A stretch of 42,326 bases of DNA from positions 1-42,326 of the forward strand of contig VSND01000037.1 in the NCBI GenBank assembly GCA_009774145.1. The letters are read 5' to 3'. Below the pieces are notes generated by a model. The model did not search any database. It was given only the letters and a program-made list of their open reading frames with translations, and was not told the origin of the DNA. Origin of the DNA: Lachnospiraceae bacterium. GTDB taxonomy: Bacteria; Bacillota; Clostridia; Lachnospirales; Lachnospiraceae. Positions within the stretch are counted from its first letter, which is position 1, and each line of letters begins with the position of its first letter. This document shows, one piece after another, positions 14,584-23,085 of the stretch. The position numbers were made by a program, and so were the translations under genes.

Positions 14584-17186
14584 TGAGTGGAAAAATGGTG
14601 CTGATTGACGGCCACAGCATAATACACAGGGCATTTTACGGAGTGCCGGATCTGACGAATGCAGAAGGGCTTCATACGAATGGAATCTATGGCTTTCTGA
14701 ATATTATGTTCCGGATCCTGGATGAGGAAAAACCGGATTATCTGATGGTGGCATTTGACCTGAGTGCGCCGACGTTCCGGCATCAGATGTATGAGGCCTA
14801 TAAAGGGACGAGAAAAGGGATGCCGGATGAACTTCGGGAGCAGGTTCCCGTTCTGAAGGAACTGCTTGCCGCCATGGGAATTCCGCTTCTGATGCAGGAA
14901 GGCTATGAGGCGGATGACCTGCTTGGGACGATGGCGAGAAAGAGCGAGGCAGAAGGGCTGGATACGGTTATTGTGTCGGGAGACCGGGATCTTCTGCAGA
15001 TCGCCACGGACCGGATCCTGATCCGGATGCCGAAGACCAGGAAGGGCGTCACGGAGATCGAGAATTATCATGCGGCAGATGTAAAATCCGTATATCAGGT
15101 GACTCCGGCGCAGATCATTGAACTGAAAGCGCTGATGGGGGATTCCTCCGACAATATTCCGGGCGTTCCGGGAATCGGTGAAAAAGGGGCGACGGCGCTG
15201 ATTACTGCATATGGTGATATTGAGACTGCCTATGCCCATGTGGATGAGATCAAACAGAAGCGCACCAGAGAAGCGCTGCGGGAACACTTTGATATGGCGG
15301 TGATGAGCAAAAAACTTGCGACGATCTGCGTGGATGCGCCGGTGGAACTTCATCTGGAGGAAGCGAAGCTTACCAGTCCCTATACGCCGGAGGCCTATGA
15401 ATGGTGCCGGAAGCTGAATTTCCGAAAATATCTGGACCGGTTTGAAAAAGAAGGGGCGCAGATGCCGGCGGAGAAGGAGCCGGAGGCAAAACGGATCACG
15501 GAGCTTTCGGAGGCGGAGCAGGTTTTCCGGAAGGCAAAGGAACAGGAGCGGGTCGCCTTTGAGCTTCTGTGCCGGAAAAAAGAAGGCGGGCTGACGCTTA
15601 TGCTGTCTTCGGACGGCTACGGCATGACGACGGCGGAGGAGGAGCTGTTCCTCTCTCTGGCGCTGTCGCCGACGGAAGCGTATGAGCTGGTGGAAGAGGG
15701 ATTTCTGACGTCGGAATATCTGCTGGACCAGCTGCGGCAGATCATTGAGCGCGTCCCGTTTTGTGCGGTCTCTGATGTGAAGAAGCTGCTGAAGGATGTG
15801 AAGCCGGAACCGGAACACCAGGAACACCTGTTCGATATCGAGATTGCCGCGTATCTGATCAATCCGCTTTCCAGCCAGTATACCCATGAGGACATGGGAA
15901 AACCATACGCCGCCCTGACTACCTGGAAGAGAGCACAGATGCTGGAGGAGCGGCTGCAGGAGACCGGCATGAGGAAGCTGTTTGACGAAGTGGAGATGCC
16001 TCTGGTATTTACCCTCTATGATATGGAGCAGGACGGCATACGGGTCCATGCAGAAGAACTGAAGGCGTACGGGGAAGCGCTGACCGGCAGGATCGGGGAG
16101 CTGGAGGAACAGATCCATACTGCGGCGGGGGAGAAATTCAACATCAATTCTCCGAAGCAGCTCGGCGTGATCCTGTTCGAAAAGCTGGGGCTTCCGGAGG
16201 GAAAGAAGACGAAGACCGGCTATTCTACGTCCGCAGAGGTGCTGGATAAGCTGGCGCCGGAGCATGCGATTGTAAAGGATATTCTGGAATACCGCCAGCT
16301 GACCAAATTAAAATCCACCTATGCGGACGGACTTGCGGTCTGTATTGCAGAAGACGGGCGGATCCACAGCAATTTTAACCAGACGATCACGGCGACCGGC
16401 AGGATCAGCAGCACCGAACCGAACCTGCAGAATATTCCGGTGCGCATGGAACTGGGAAGACGGATCCGAAAGGTCTTTATCCCAAGGGAGGGCTGCATCT
16501 TCGTGGATGCGGACTATTCTCAGATCGAGCTGAGAGTGCTGGCGCATATGTCTCAGGACGAGAAGCTGATCGAGGCCTACCGGCAGGCGGAGGACATTCA
16601 CCGGATCACGGCTTCCCAGGTATTCCACGTACCTTTTGAAGAGGTGACGCCGCTTCAGAGGCGCAATGCCAAGGCAGTGAACTTCGGAATTGTATACGGA
16701 ATCAGTTCCTTCGGCCTTTCTCAGGATCTGAGCATCTCCACGAAAGAGGCAAAGGAGTATATTGACCGGTACTTTGAGACCTATCCGGGCATTAAGGGAT
16801 TTCTGGACGGACTGGTATCCGGGGCAAAGGCGCAGGGGTATGTGACGACCATGTACGGAAGACGCAGGCCCATACCGGAACTGAAATCTTCGAATTATAT
16901 GCAGCGTTCCTTTGGGGAGCGGGTGGCAATGAATTCTCCGATTCAGGGAACGGCTGCGGATATCATCAAGATTGCCATGATCCGCGTACACGACCGTCTG
17001 AGAGAGGAAGGACTCAAGTCCCGCCTGATCCTGCAGGTGCACGATGAGCTGCTGATCGAAGCATACGAAGAAGAGGCAGAGCGGGTGGAACAGATCCTGC
17101 AGGAAGAGATGCAGCAGGCGGCAGAGCTGGATGTGTCTCTGGAGATTGACATGCACAGAGGGCGGAACTGGTATGAGGCAAAATAG
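14583..17186 (+). CDS. polA: DNA polymerase I
   Basis: An 867-residue family A polymerase for Okazaki-fragment processing and repair. The N-terminal 5'-3' exonuclease domain (1-290) has the metal-site blocks VLIDGHSIIHRAFYG, EADDLLGT, VSGDRDLLQ and GDSSDNIPGVPGIG. The central 3'-5' exonuclease-like domain (about 300-450) lacks the DxE proofreading residues, as in other Gram-positive PolA proteins. The polymerase domain has motif A DADYSQIELR (about 642), motif B RRNAKAVNFGIVYG (about 692) and motif C LQVHDELL (about 818). I chose the ATG at 14583, which gives the usual MSGKMVLIDG start; a GTG 12 nt earlier is too near the GTGAGG. It overlaps the zinc-finger gene by 1 nt and abuts coaE. Confidence 0.96.
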   Translation: MSGKMVLIDGHSIIHRAFYGVPDLTNAEGLHTNGIYGFLNIMFRILDEEKPDYLMVAFDLSAPTFRHQMYEAYKGTRKGMPDELREQVPVLKELLAAMGIPLLMQEGYEADDLLGTMARKSEAEGLDTVIVSGDRDLLQIATDRILIRMPKTRKGVTEIENYHAADVKSVYQVTPAQIIELKALMGDSSDNIPGVPGIGEKGATALITAYGDIETAYAHVDEIKQKRTREALREHFDMAVMSKKLATICVDAPVELHLEEAKLTSPYTPEAYEWCRKLNFRKYLDRFEKEGAQMPAEKEPEAKRITELSEAEQVFRKAKEQERVAFELLCRKKEGGLTLMLSSDGYGMTTAEEELFLSLALSPTEAYELVEEGFLTSEYLLDQLRQIIERVPFCAVSDVKKLLKDVKPEPEHQEHLFDIEIAAYLINPLSSQYTHEDMGKPYAALTTWKRAQMLEERLQETGMRKLFDEVEMPLVFTLYDMEQDGIRVHAEELKAYGEALTGRIGELEEQIHTAAGEKFNINSPKQLGVILFEKLGLPEGKKTKTGYSTSAEVLDKLAPEHAIVKDILEYRQLTKLKSTYADGLAVCIAEDGRIHSNFNQTITATGRISSTEPNLQNIPVRMELGRRIRKVFIPREGCIFVDADYSQIELRVLAHMSQDEKLIEAYRQAEDIHRITASQVFHVPFEEVTPLQRRNAKAVNFGIVYGISSFGLSQDLSISTKEAKEYIDRYFETYPGIKGFLDGLVSGAKAQGYVTTMYGRRRPIPELKSSNYMQRSFGERVAMNSPIQGTAADIIKIAMIRVHDRLREEGLKSRLILQVHDELLIEAYEEEAERVEQILQEEMQQAAELDVSLEIDMHRGRNWYEAK

Positions 17187-17774
17187 ATGAGAGTGATCGG
17201 AGTGACCGGCGGAGTGGGGGCCGGAAAGAGTACGGTCCTTGAGTATCTGGAAAAGGCATATCATGCAGAAGTGATCCAGGCGGATCAGGTGGGGCATGAG
17301 GTTATGGAGCCCGGACAGGCGGCTTATGATGAGATTCTGAATGTATTTGGAAACGAAGTCCGGGCGGAAGACGGCAGGATTGACCGGGAAATTCTTGGAG
17401 ACGTGGTTTTTGCCGGCGAGGAGATGCGCCGAAAACTCAATGCCATCGTTCATCCGGCGGTGAAACAGGAGATTCTGCGCCGGATCGCACAGGCGCAGGC
17501 GGAGAAAAAAGACTGCGTGGTCGTGGAAGCGGCGCTGTTTCTGGAAGAAAAATATGATGCATTCTGTGACGAAACATGGTATATTTATACGGCTGAGAAC
17601 AGAAGACGCAGCAGGCTGAAAGCATCCAGAGGGTATACGGATGAACGGATCGACCGGATCTTCGGGAGCCAGAAGACTCATGAGGAGTTTCTGAAACGGT
17701 GCGGCTGTGTGATTGACAACAATGGGGCGCAGGAGGATACCTGCCGCCAGATCGATAAAAGGATGAAAAGATAG
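17187..17774 (+). CDS. coaE: dephospho-CoA kinase
   Basis: A 195-residue P-loop kinase catalysing the last step of coenzyme A synthesis. The Walker A motif GVTGGVGAGKST spans 5-16. Further family blocks are QADQVGHEVM (DxxxH substrate motif), IVHPAV, and VVVEAALFLE for the Walker B and lid approach. The ATG follows the polA stop directly, with the ribosome binding region inside the polA end. The following walJ start is also directly adjacent, so polA, coaE and walJ look like one operon. The polA-coaE neighbourhood is common in Firmicutes. Confidence 0.93.
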   Translation: MRVIGVTGGVGAGKSTVLEYLEKAYHAEVIQADQVGHEVMEPGQAAYDEILNVFGNEVRAEDGRIDREILGDVVFAGEEMRRKLNAIVHPAVKQEILRRIAQAQAEKKDCVVVEAALFLEEKYDAFCDETWYIYTAENRRRSRLKASRGYTDERIDRIFGSQKTHEEFLKRCGCVIDNNGAQEDTCRQIDKRMKR

Positions 17775-18572
17775 ATGAGATTATGCAGTATTGCCAGCGG
17801 CAGCAGCGGAAACTGTATTTATACAGGGAGTGACAGAACCCATCTTCTGGTGGATGCGGGAATCAGTGCGAAGAAGGTGGAAGAAGGGCTGTCAGAGCTT
17901 CAGGTAGAGGGAAAGGACATTCAGGGACTTCTGATCACACATGAGCATTCCGATCATATCAAGGGTGTCGGGATACTGGCGCGCAGATACGGGATCCCGA
18001 TCTATGCCACAGGCGGAACCATTGCGCGGATGAAAAAGATGAAAAGCCTGGGGGCGATTGATGAGGGACTGTATCATGTGATCTGTGCAGACAGGCGTTT
18101 TACGATCGGAGATGTGGAAGTGGAGCCGTTTCGGATCTCCCATGACGCAGCGGAGCCGGTGGCATTCCGGTTTTCCTGCGGAGGGAAGAGCGCGGCCGTC
18201 GCCACGGATATGGGAGTATATACCGATTACATAGTAGAGCATTTGAAAGAACTGGATGTGCTTTTGCTGGAAGCCAACCATGATATCCAGATGCTTCAGG
18301 TGGGGCCTTATCCTTATCCTCTGAAGCAGAGGATTCTTGGAGAATGCGGACATCTGTCCAACGAAAGCGCCGGACAGCTGCTCTGCAGGGTTCTGAATGA
18401 CCATATGAAAAAAATCTATCTGGGCCATCTGAGCAGGGAAAATAATTATGCGGAGCTTGCATACGAGACGGTGAAGCTGGAGATCCAGCTGGGGCCGGTG
18501 GCGTACGGCCCGGGAGATTTTGATATCCAGGTGGCAAAGAGAGACTGCAGCTCGGGCGTCTGTGAATGGTAG
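17775..18572 (+). CDS. walJ: metallo-beta-lactamase-fold exonuclease WalJ/YycJ family
   Basis: 265 residues. The N-terminal SIASGSSGNC and the zinc-ligand motif THEHSDH (H56, H58, D60, H61), followed by FRISHDAAEPVAF, ATDMGVYT and LLEANHD, are those of YycJ/WalJ, a 5'-3' DNA exonuclease proposed in Gram-positive mismatch repair. The protein is cytoplasmic, with no signal peptide. In Bacillus and Staphylococcus it is encoded with walRK, but here it follows polA and coaE, placing it with DNA-repair functions. It starts immediately after the coaE stop. Confidence 0.88.
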   Translation: MRLCSIASGSSGNCIYTGSDRTHLLVDAGISAKKVEEGLSELQVEGKDIQGLLITHEHSDHIKGVGILARRYGIPIYATGGTIARMKKMKSLGAIDEGLYHVICADRRFTIGDVEVEPFRISHDAAEPVAFRFSCGGKSAAVATDMGVYTDYIVEHLKELDVLLLEANHDIQMLQVGPYPYPLKQRILGECGHLSNESAGQLLCRVLNDHMKKIYLGHLSRENNYAELAYETVKLEIQLGPVAYGPGDFDIQVAKRDCSSGVCEW

Positions 18573-18588
18573 TGAGCCGGCAGGGGAC

Positions 18589-18619
18589 GCTCAGCCAGGA
18601 CGGGATGTCCCGGCTGAGC
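18589..18619 (+). terminator. GC-rich hairpin after walJ, without clear T run
   Basis: gctcagcc+ggac pairs with gtcc+ggctgagc (12 pairs with two bulged bases). There is no good T tract, so it may stabilise the 3' end or weaken read-through rather than terminate fully. Confidence 0.45.
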
Positions 18620-18664
18620 TGTCACATGCGGGCGGCAGACTGGCAATGAGAAAGGAAAACGAAG

Positions 18665-18934
18665 ATGAAGAAATTTATTATTACAGTAGTAGGGCATGAT
18701 ACGGTGGGTATTATTGCAAAAGTCTGTACGTATCTGGCCGGGATTCAGGTCAATATTCTGGATATTTCCCAGACGATCGTGGACGGATATTTTAACATGA
18801 TGATGATTGTGGATGCGGGAAACGTGGAGGATGTGACGAAGATGTCCGGCGGGCTTTCTGCACTGGGAGAGGAAATCGGGGTTATTATCCGCTGCCAGCA
18901 TGAAGATATTTTTAACATGATGCATCGTGTATAG
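18665..18934 (+). CDS. ACT-domain protein, UPF0237 family
   Basis: An 89-residue single ACT domain (FIITVVGHDTVGIIAKVCTY at the start, NILDISQTIVDGYFNMMMIV for strand 2, GVIIRCQHEDIFNMMH at the end). The UPF0237 group resembles the GcvR-type small-molecule binding domain; the ligand is unknown. A GAAAGGA site precedes the ATG. It is 59 bp upstream of the UPF0210 gene. The two families are nearly always neighbours in Firmicutes and archaea, so the ACT protein is probably the regulatory partner of the UPF0210 protein. That link is known as gene context, not as biochemistry. Confidence 0.9.
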   Translation: MKKFIITVVGHDTVGIIAKVCTYLAGIQVNILDISQTIVDGYFNMMMIVDAGNVEDVTKMSGGLSALGEEIGVIIRCQHEDIFNMMHRV

Positions 18935-18993
18935 AACAGAGCTTTCTGCCCGGAGGCGTACCGGGGCGGGCGGCGACAGATAGAGGAGAGACT

Positions 18994-20358
18994 ATGATTA
19001 ATATTCAAGAGGTACTTGAGACCAATAAAATGATCGAGCAGGAAAATCTGGATGTCCGTACGATCACGCTGGGAATCAGCCTTCTGGACTGTATGGATTC
19101 GGATCTGGAGGCATTGAAGAAAAATATCTATCAGAAGATTACAGAGACTGCAAAGGATCTGGTGGCAACTGGACAGGCAATCGAATCCCAGTACGGCATT
19201 CCGATCGTGAACAAGAGAATCTCTGTGACTCCGATTGCGCTGGTCGGGGGCGCTGCCTGCAGGACATCCGAAGATTATGTGGAGCTTGCAAAGGTGCTGG
19301 ACCGTGCGGCAAAGACGGCGGGCGTTAATTTTCTGGGAGGCTTTTCCGCTCTGGTATCCAAAGGGATGACAAAAAGCGATGAGCTTTTGATGCGCGCAAT
19401 TCCGGAAGCGCTTGCGCAGACCGGGCGTGTCTGCAGTTCCGTGAACCTGGGTTCCACGAAAACCGGGATCGATATGGATGCAGTGAAGCTGATGGGAGAG
19501 ATTATCAAAGAGACCGCAGAGCTTACAAAGGATCAGGATTCCCTTGGCTGTGCGAAGCTGGTCGTGTTCTGCAATGCGCCGGATGACAATCCTTTTATGG
19601 CCGGGGCTTTTCACGGCGTGACAGAAGCAGACGCGGTCATCCATGTGGGAGTCAGCGGTCCCGGCGTGGTAAAAACAGCATTGTCCGGGGTGCGCGGGGA
19701 AAATTTTGAAGTGCTGTGCGAGACGATCAAGAAGACGGCGTTCAAGGTTACCCGCGTGGGGCAGCTGGTGGCGCAGGAAGCATCAAGACGCATGGGCATT
19801 CCGTTTGGAATCATTGATCTTTCCCTGGCGCCGACTCCGGCAGTCGGGGACAGCGTAGCGGAGATCCTGGAAGAGATCGGTCTGGAATATGCGGGCGCTC
19901 CGGGAACGACGGCGGCGCTGGCGCTTCTGAACGATCAGGTGAAAAAGGGCGGTGTCATGGCGTCCTCTTACGTGGGAGGTTTAAGCGGCGCATTTATTCC
20001 GGTCAGTGAAGATCAGGGAATGATCGATGCTGTGCAGGCAGGCGCACTGACGCTGGAGAAGCTGGAGGCAATGACCTGTGTCTGCTCGGTAGGCCTGGAT
20101 ATGATCGCCATTCCCGGAGATACCAGTCCGGCTACGATCTCGGGCATCATTGCAGATGAGATGGCCATCGGCATGGTCAATCAGAAGACGACGGCTGTCC
20201 GTCTGATTCCGGTCATCGGAAAAAAGGTCGGGGAGATGGTGGAATTCGGCGGCCTGCTTGGATATGCGCCGATTATGCCGGTTAATCCCTGTTCCTGCGA
20301 GGCATTTATCAACCGGGGAGGAAGAATTCCGGCTCCGATTCACAGCTTTAAGAACTGA
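18994..20358 (+). CDS. UPF0210 / PFL-family (DUF711) protein
   Basis: A 454-residue cytoplasmic protein of the PFL-like family UPF0210. Characteristic stretches are NIQEVLETNKMIEQENLDVR at the N-terminus, a glycine-rich block at 209-223 (HGVTEADAVIHVGVS), GIIDLSLAPTPAVGDSVAEI, AGAPGTTAALALLNDQVK and NRGGRIPAPIHSFKN at the C-terminus. Length is standard for the family. Its reaction is not established; structural resemblance to the glycyl-radical enzyme fold has been noted for the family, but I see no obvious glycyl-radical motif. GAGGAG precedes the ATG. It is probably cotranscribed with the ACT gene. Confidence 0.9.
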   Translation: MINIQEVLETNKMIEQENLDVRTITLGISLLDCMDSDLEALKKNIYQKITETAKDLVATGQAIESQYGIPIVNKRISVTPIALVGGAACRTSEDYVELAKVLDRAAKTAGVNFLGGFSALVSKGMTKSDELLMRAIPEALAQTGRVCSSVNLGSTKTGIDMDAVKLMGEIIKETAELTKDQDSLGCAKLVVFCNAPDDNPFMAGAFHGVTEADAVIHVGVSGPGVVKTALSGVRGENFEVLCETIKKTAFKVTRVGQLVAQEASRRMGIPFGIIDLSLAPTPAVGDSVAEILEEIGLEYAGAPGTTAALALLNDQVKKGGVMASSYVGGLSGAFIPVSEDQGMIDAVQAGALTLEKLEAMTCVCSVGLDMIAIPGDTSPATISGIIADEMAIGMVNQKTTAVRLIPVIGKKVGEMVEFGGLLGYAPIMPVNPCSCEAFINRGGRIPAPIHSFKN

Positions 20359-20420
20359 GCCGCTTTCACTTCTGTTCTGCCCTGGACGCCTGCCATGGGC
20401 ATATGTCCCTTCCAGACAGG

Positions 20421-20530
20421 CGATCAGGACTCCCCCCACTGCGTGGGTTCCCCCCTCATCACAAATCCCGCCTGCGCTTAGTGAAGGGGCGATCAGGAAT
20501 CTTCCCTGCTGCGTGGGTCCCTCCTTGCCG
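20421..20530. repeat. imperfect tandem repeat, period about 70 bp
   Basis: cgatcagga followed 20-21 bp later by ctgcgtgggt occurs twice, at 20421-20448 and 20490-20518. Copies are diverged, so this is probably decayed intergenic repeat material. Confidence 0.6.
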
Positions 20531-20564
20531 CAAAAGCAGCAGCGACGCTGAGGGCGCAAAAGAC

Positions 20565-20651
20565 GCGCCCTGAGGACCGGCGCCCTTCCATGGGTCTTTC
20601 AGGAACATATGCCCATAACAGGCTGAACGACGGCAGATATTTGAACAGTAA
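20565..20651 (+). repeat. dispersed intergenic repeat, copy B
   Basis: About 87 bp sharing an identical 26-bp core with copy A (20582-20607) and matching flanks (gaccgg, caggctgaa, cggcag, tgaacagtaa). Its hairpin arms are atggg/cccat instead of ccatgg/ccatgg, with the same loop. It ends 34 bp before the riboswitch promoter. Confidence 0.8.
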
Positions 20652-20684
20652 TAGAACTGACAGGCCTGGAATGAAATCAGAGTC

Positions 20685-20713
20685 TTGACAGTCCATGCGG
20701 TATTGTTTATAAT
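20685..20713 (+). promoter_or_regulatory. consensus SigA promoter of the cobalamin riboswitch RNA
   Basis: TTGACA at 20685-20690, a 17-bp spacer, TATAAT at 20708-20713: a perfect consensus. Start of transcription is expected near 20720. Confidence 0.85.
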
Positions 20714-20735
20714 GATAAACGTGCAGAGAATGCTG

Positions 20736-20913
20736 TGTCAAGTGCGCACTGTATGTGCGAAGAGGGAATCAGGTGTGAATCCTGAACGATCCGGTCACTG
20801 TATTCGGAGAGCCTGCCTTCAATATCCCATTGCAGAACCCATGGAATGTATAAAAGACATGCGAGAAGGGGAAGACAGACATTTGATCCGTAAGCCAGGA
20901 AACCTGCTTGACA
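20736..20913 (+). ncRNA. cobalamin riboswitch
   Basis: The conserved core is readable: gaagagggaatcaggtg, aatcctgaacgatccggtca, cactgta, and gccaggaaacctgc near the 3' end. The closing P1 helix pairs tgtcaag (20736-20742) with cttgaca (20907-20913). Downstream, a stem gacagga/tcctgtc (20952-20976) overlaps an AGGAGG, as in a translation-type expression platform, but the ATG beside it opens only a 12-codon frame. No cobalamin gene follows on this strand. Confidence 0.85.
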
Positions 20914-21147
20914 TATGAGATGAGCTTCCGTGCAGGGCTTTACATCCAACAGACAGGAGGAATGGCGCTTCCTGTCCTGAATGGCCGGCTTGTGGGTTAA
21001 GACGGCTTAAAGTATGCAGTTATCTGTATGCAGAATGAACGTACCAGTATTGATGAATCTCATGCAGTCATGCACAGACATAAAACCGGGTGTATATGCG
21101 TATCCTCCATGAAAAACGCATTCGAATGGCACATCCGGCAGGCAGAC

Positions 21148-21206
21148 ACTCCCCTGTGGCGCAGGTTTCCTGAACATCCTGCTTCCATGGGGGAGTGTCT
21201 TTTTTA
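21148..21206 (+). terminator. strong terminator ending the riboswitch transcript
   Basis: An outer 11-bp stem (agacactcccc with ggggagtgtct), an inner gcagg/cctgc stem and a run of six T. With the promoter at 20685 it delimits an RNA of roughly 490 nt with no credible open frame. Confidence 0.88.
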
Positions 21207-21235
21207 CATACGGGACAGCCCTGCTTTCGGCTGCC

Positions 21236-21940
21236 TCAGTCTTCTTCCGCCATGCGGTATCCAACTCCGATCTCTGTGAAAATATAGACAGGTTCTGCCG
21301 GATTCGGTTCGATCTTTCTGCGGATGTTCGCCATATTTACCCGGAGAATTGTATTGTCGTTTTCCGAATAGGGTCCCCAGATATGCTCGATCAGCCGGTC
21401 GTACAGAAGGACTTTGCCGCAGTTTTTTGCCAGAAGGGCGACGATTTTGAATTCATTCTGGGTCAGATGGATCTCGGTTCCGTTGCGCAGAACCTGATGC
21501 TTTTCAAAATCAATCGTCAGCCCCTGAGAATGATAGGGGCGGTTGGGAAGCGGGGCGTCGGTCTGCATGCGGTTGCTGTGCCGCAGGGCAGTCCGTATAC
21601 GCGCCAGCAGTTCAGAATTTCCAAACGGCTTTGTAATATAGTCGTCTGCGCCCTGGTCCAGCGCCTGTACCTTGTCTTCTTCCTGGATTCTTGCAGAGAT
21701 TACGATAATCGGGACGCTGCTCCATTCCCGGAGTCTGTCGATGACCGACAGGCCGTCCATGTCCGGAAGCCCCAGATCCAGAAGGATCAGATCCGGACAC
21801 CGGGAAGCAGCCTGGGACAGACCTTCCTTTCCCGTGACGGCAGGAATGACCTGATATTTCTGGGAAGTGAGCACGGAAGTAATGAAATTCCGGATATTTT
21901 TCTCATCTTCTATTACAAGGATCTTAATCATCTGATTCAT
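21236..21940 (-). CDS. kdpE: KdpE-like OmpR-family response regulator
   Basis: 234 residues. Receiver domain 5-120 with acidic pocket E11/D12, phosphorylation site D55 (LILLDLGLPDMDG) and ITKPFG (conserved Lys). A winged-helix DNA-binding domain at 135-232 ends with TILRVNMANIRRKIEPNP and TEIGVGYRM. It matches the KdpE subgroup, which in other bacteria activates the potassium-uptake operon kdpFABC; that operon is not in the window. The start at 21940 is chosen for AAAGGAGG 9 nt upstream; an ATG 9 nt earlier touches the ribosome binding site. It overlaps the kinase gene by 17 nt. Confidence 0.85.
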   Translation of the reverse strand: MNQMIKILVIEDEKNIRNFITSVLTSQKYQVIPAVTGKEGLSQAASRCPDLILLDLGLPDMDGLSVIDRLREWSSVPIIVISARIQEEDKVQALDQGADDYITKPFGNSELLARIRTALRHSNRMQTDAPLPNRPYHSQGLTIDFEKHQVLRNGTEIHLTQNEFKIVALLAKNCGKVLLYDRLIEHIWGPYSENDNTILRVNMANIRRKIEPNPAEPVYIFTEIGVGYRMAEED

Positions 21941-23066
21941 AATGAACATCCTCCTTTGGCAGTGTAAAACAGAATTCGGCTCCCTCCGGATGGTTCTGTG
22001 CCCGGATCTCTCCGCCGTGGGCCGTCACGATGGCCTTGCAGATCGACAGTCCGATTCCCATTCCTTTTCGGGTGTCTGCAGCAGAGGTAGGGGCAGAGGG
22101 GGCAGCGTCAAAGATACTTTCAAGCTTTTCGGGCAGAATACCGCTTCCGTAATCCCGGATGTGGATACGGACGAAATATTCGTCGCTGTCAAGCGTGCAT
22201 TCCACAGGCTGTGTGCTGTGGGCGTGATAATAAGAATTCTCAAACAGATTCAGGATCACCTGCTTGATCAAAAGCGGATCCATGGGAGCGATCAGAAAAT
22301 CGTCCGGTATACACATGTGGATCTGCAGGTCGGGATAACGTTTTCTGGCGGTGGCGATGGCGTCAAACAGAATCTCTTCGACTGCTTCCGGAGTTTTTTT
22401 CAGTACATTCATTCCGCCCTCGGTAATACGGGTGACAGACAGCAGGTTTTCCACCATGTGCAGAAGCCAGTGGGCATCTTCGCGGATCTGCTCGACCAGT
22501 TCTCTTTTATCGTCCGCAGTGAGGGAGGTCTCGTTGTCCAGATAAGAAGAACTGGCGCCGATCATGCTGGTGAGAGGAGTGCGCAGATCATGCGAGACAG
22601 CTCTCAGGAGGTTGGCGCGGAGCTTTTCTTTTTCTGCTTCCATCAGCAGTTTTTCACCCTCCTGGATTCTGGATGCCTGTTCCTTGGAATGAAAGGTGGT
22701 GGCACTGGTCAGGATGGAGATAAAATACATGACAAGAAAGGTGAACGGATATCCGGTCATGGTGAAATTGAATTCGTAAAACGGATAGGTGTACAGGTAG
22801 TTGATGGAAAATACACTGAAAATCGCCGCAAGGATTCCATAACGGTATTTGTCCGTATGGTTGGATATCAGGATGATCGCCAGTATATAGATCAGGCTGA
22901 TATTTGCAGTGCCTGAAGGGTTGATCCGGTGGTGGATGGATGCAGCCAGCGTTGCGGCGGCAGTGACGCCGATCGTATACAGGAGACTGAAGTGTGCATG
23001 AAAGGTGTGGGTGCGGGAGATGGTCTCCGCAAAATGAGTAAACAGGTTCCAGATATATTTTTTCAA
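21924..23066 (-). CDS. kdpD: KdpD-like sensor kinase lacking the N-terminal KdpD/Usp domains
   Basis: 380 residues: several membrane segments in 25-125 (DUF4118-type KdpD membrane domain, with TANISLIYILAIILISN and TGYPFTFLVMYFISILTSA), HisKA with H159 in RAVSHDLRTPLTSMIGAS, and HATPase_c with NLFENSYYHAH, DYGSGI and GMGIGLSICKAIVTAHGG. Full-length KdpD is about 900 residues and begins with a cytoplasmic KdpD domain plus a Usp domain; both are absent. Short KdpD proteins are known in Clostridia. I place the start at the TTG at 23066, preceded by AAAGGAG at 6 nt; upstream in-frame ATG codons lie inside tmcAL. Confidence 0.82.
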   Translation of the reverse strand: MKKYIWNLFTHFAETISRTHTFHAHFSLLYTIGVTAAATLAASIHHRINPSGTANISLIYILAIILISNHTDKYRYGILAAIFSVFSINYLYTYPFYEFNFTMTGYPFTFLVMYFISILTSATTFHSKEQASRIQEGEKLLMEAEKEKLRANLLRAVSHDLRTPLTSMIGASSSYLDNETSLTADDKRELVEQIREDAHWLLHMVENLLSVTRITEGGMNVLKKTPEAVEEILFDAIATARKRYPDLQIHMCIPDDFLIAPMDPLLIKQVILNLFENSYYHAHSTQPVECTLDSDEYFVRIHIRDYGSGILPEKLESIFDAAPSAPTSAADTRKGMGIGLSICKAIVTAHGGEIRAQNHPEGAEFCFTLPKEDVHYESDD

Positions 23067-23085
23067 AGGTTTCTCCTTTTCTGAT

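Larger units (their letters stand above)
20359..21235. other. 877-bp stretch without a credible protein gene
   Basis: It holds a hairpin (20379-20428, arms cctg+gcctg with caggc+cagg), an imperfect tandem repeat (cgatcagga ... ctgcgtgggt at 20421 and again at 20490), dispersed repeat copy B, a consensus promoter, a cobalamin riboswitch and a terminator. Open frames here lack ribosome binding sites or cross the terminator. Confidence 0.7.

Noticed and set aside
14580..16265. 561-codon minus-strand frame opposite polA, and similar long shadows opposite coaE, topB and hydG
   Set aside because: High-GC third positions of the real genes keep the opposite strand open. No family resemblance and no start signals.
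20421..20530. Possible CRISPR array
   Set aside because: Only two diverged repeat units of unequal spacing and no cas gene. No CRISPR array was seen anywhere in the window.
20962..21000. 12-codon frame directly after the AGGAGG in the riboswitch expression platform
   Set aside because: Only 1 nt separates the AGGAGG from the ATG, so initiation is unlikely. Kept as a question in the riboswitch finding rather than as a gene.
21028..21279. 83-codon plus-strand frame after the riboswitch, a possible riboswitch target
   Set aside because: No ribosome binding site, no recognisable domain, and it reads through the terminator and into the kdpE-like gene.
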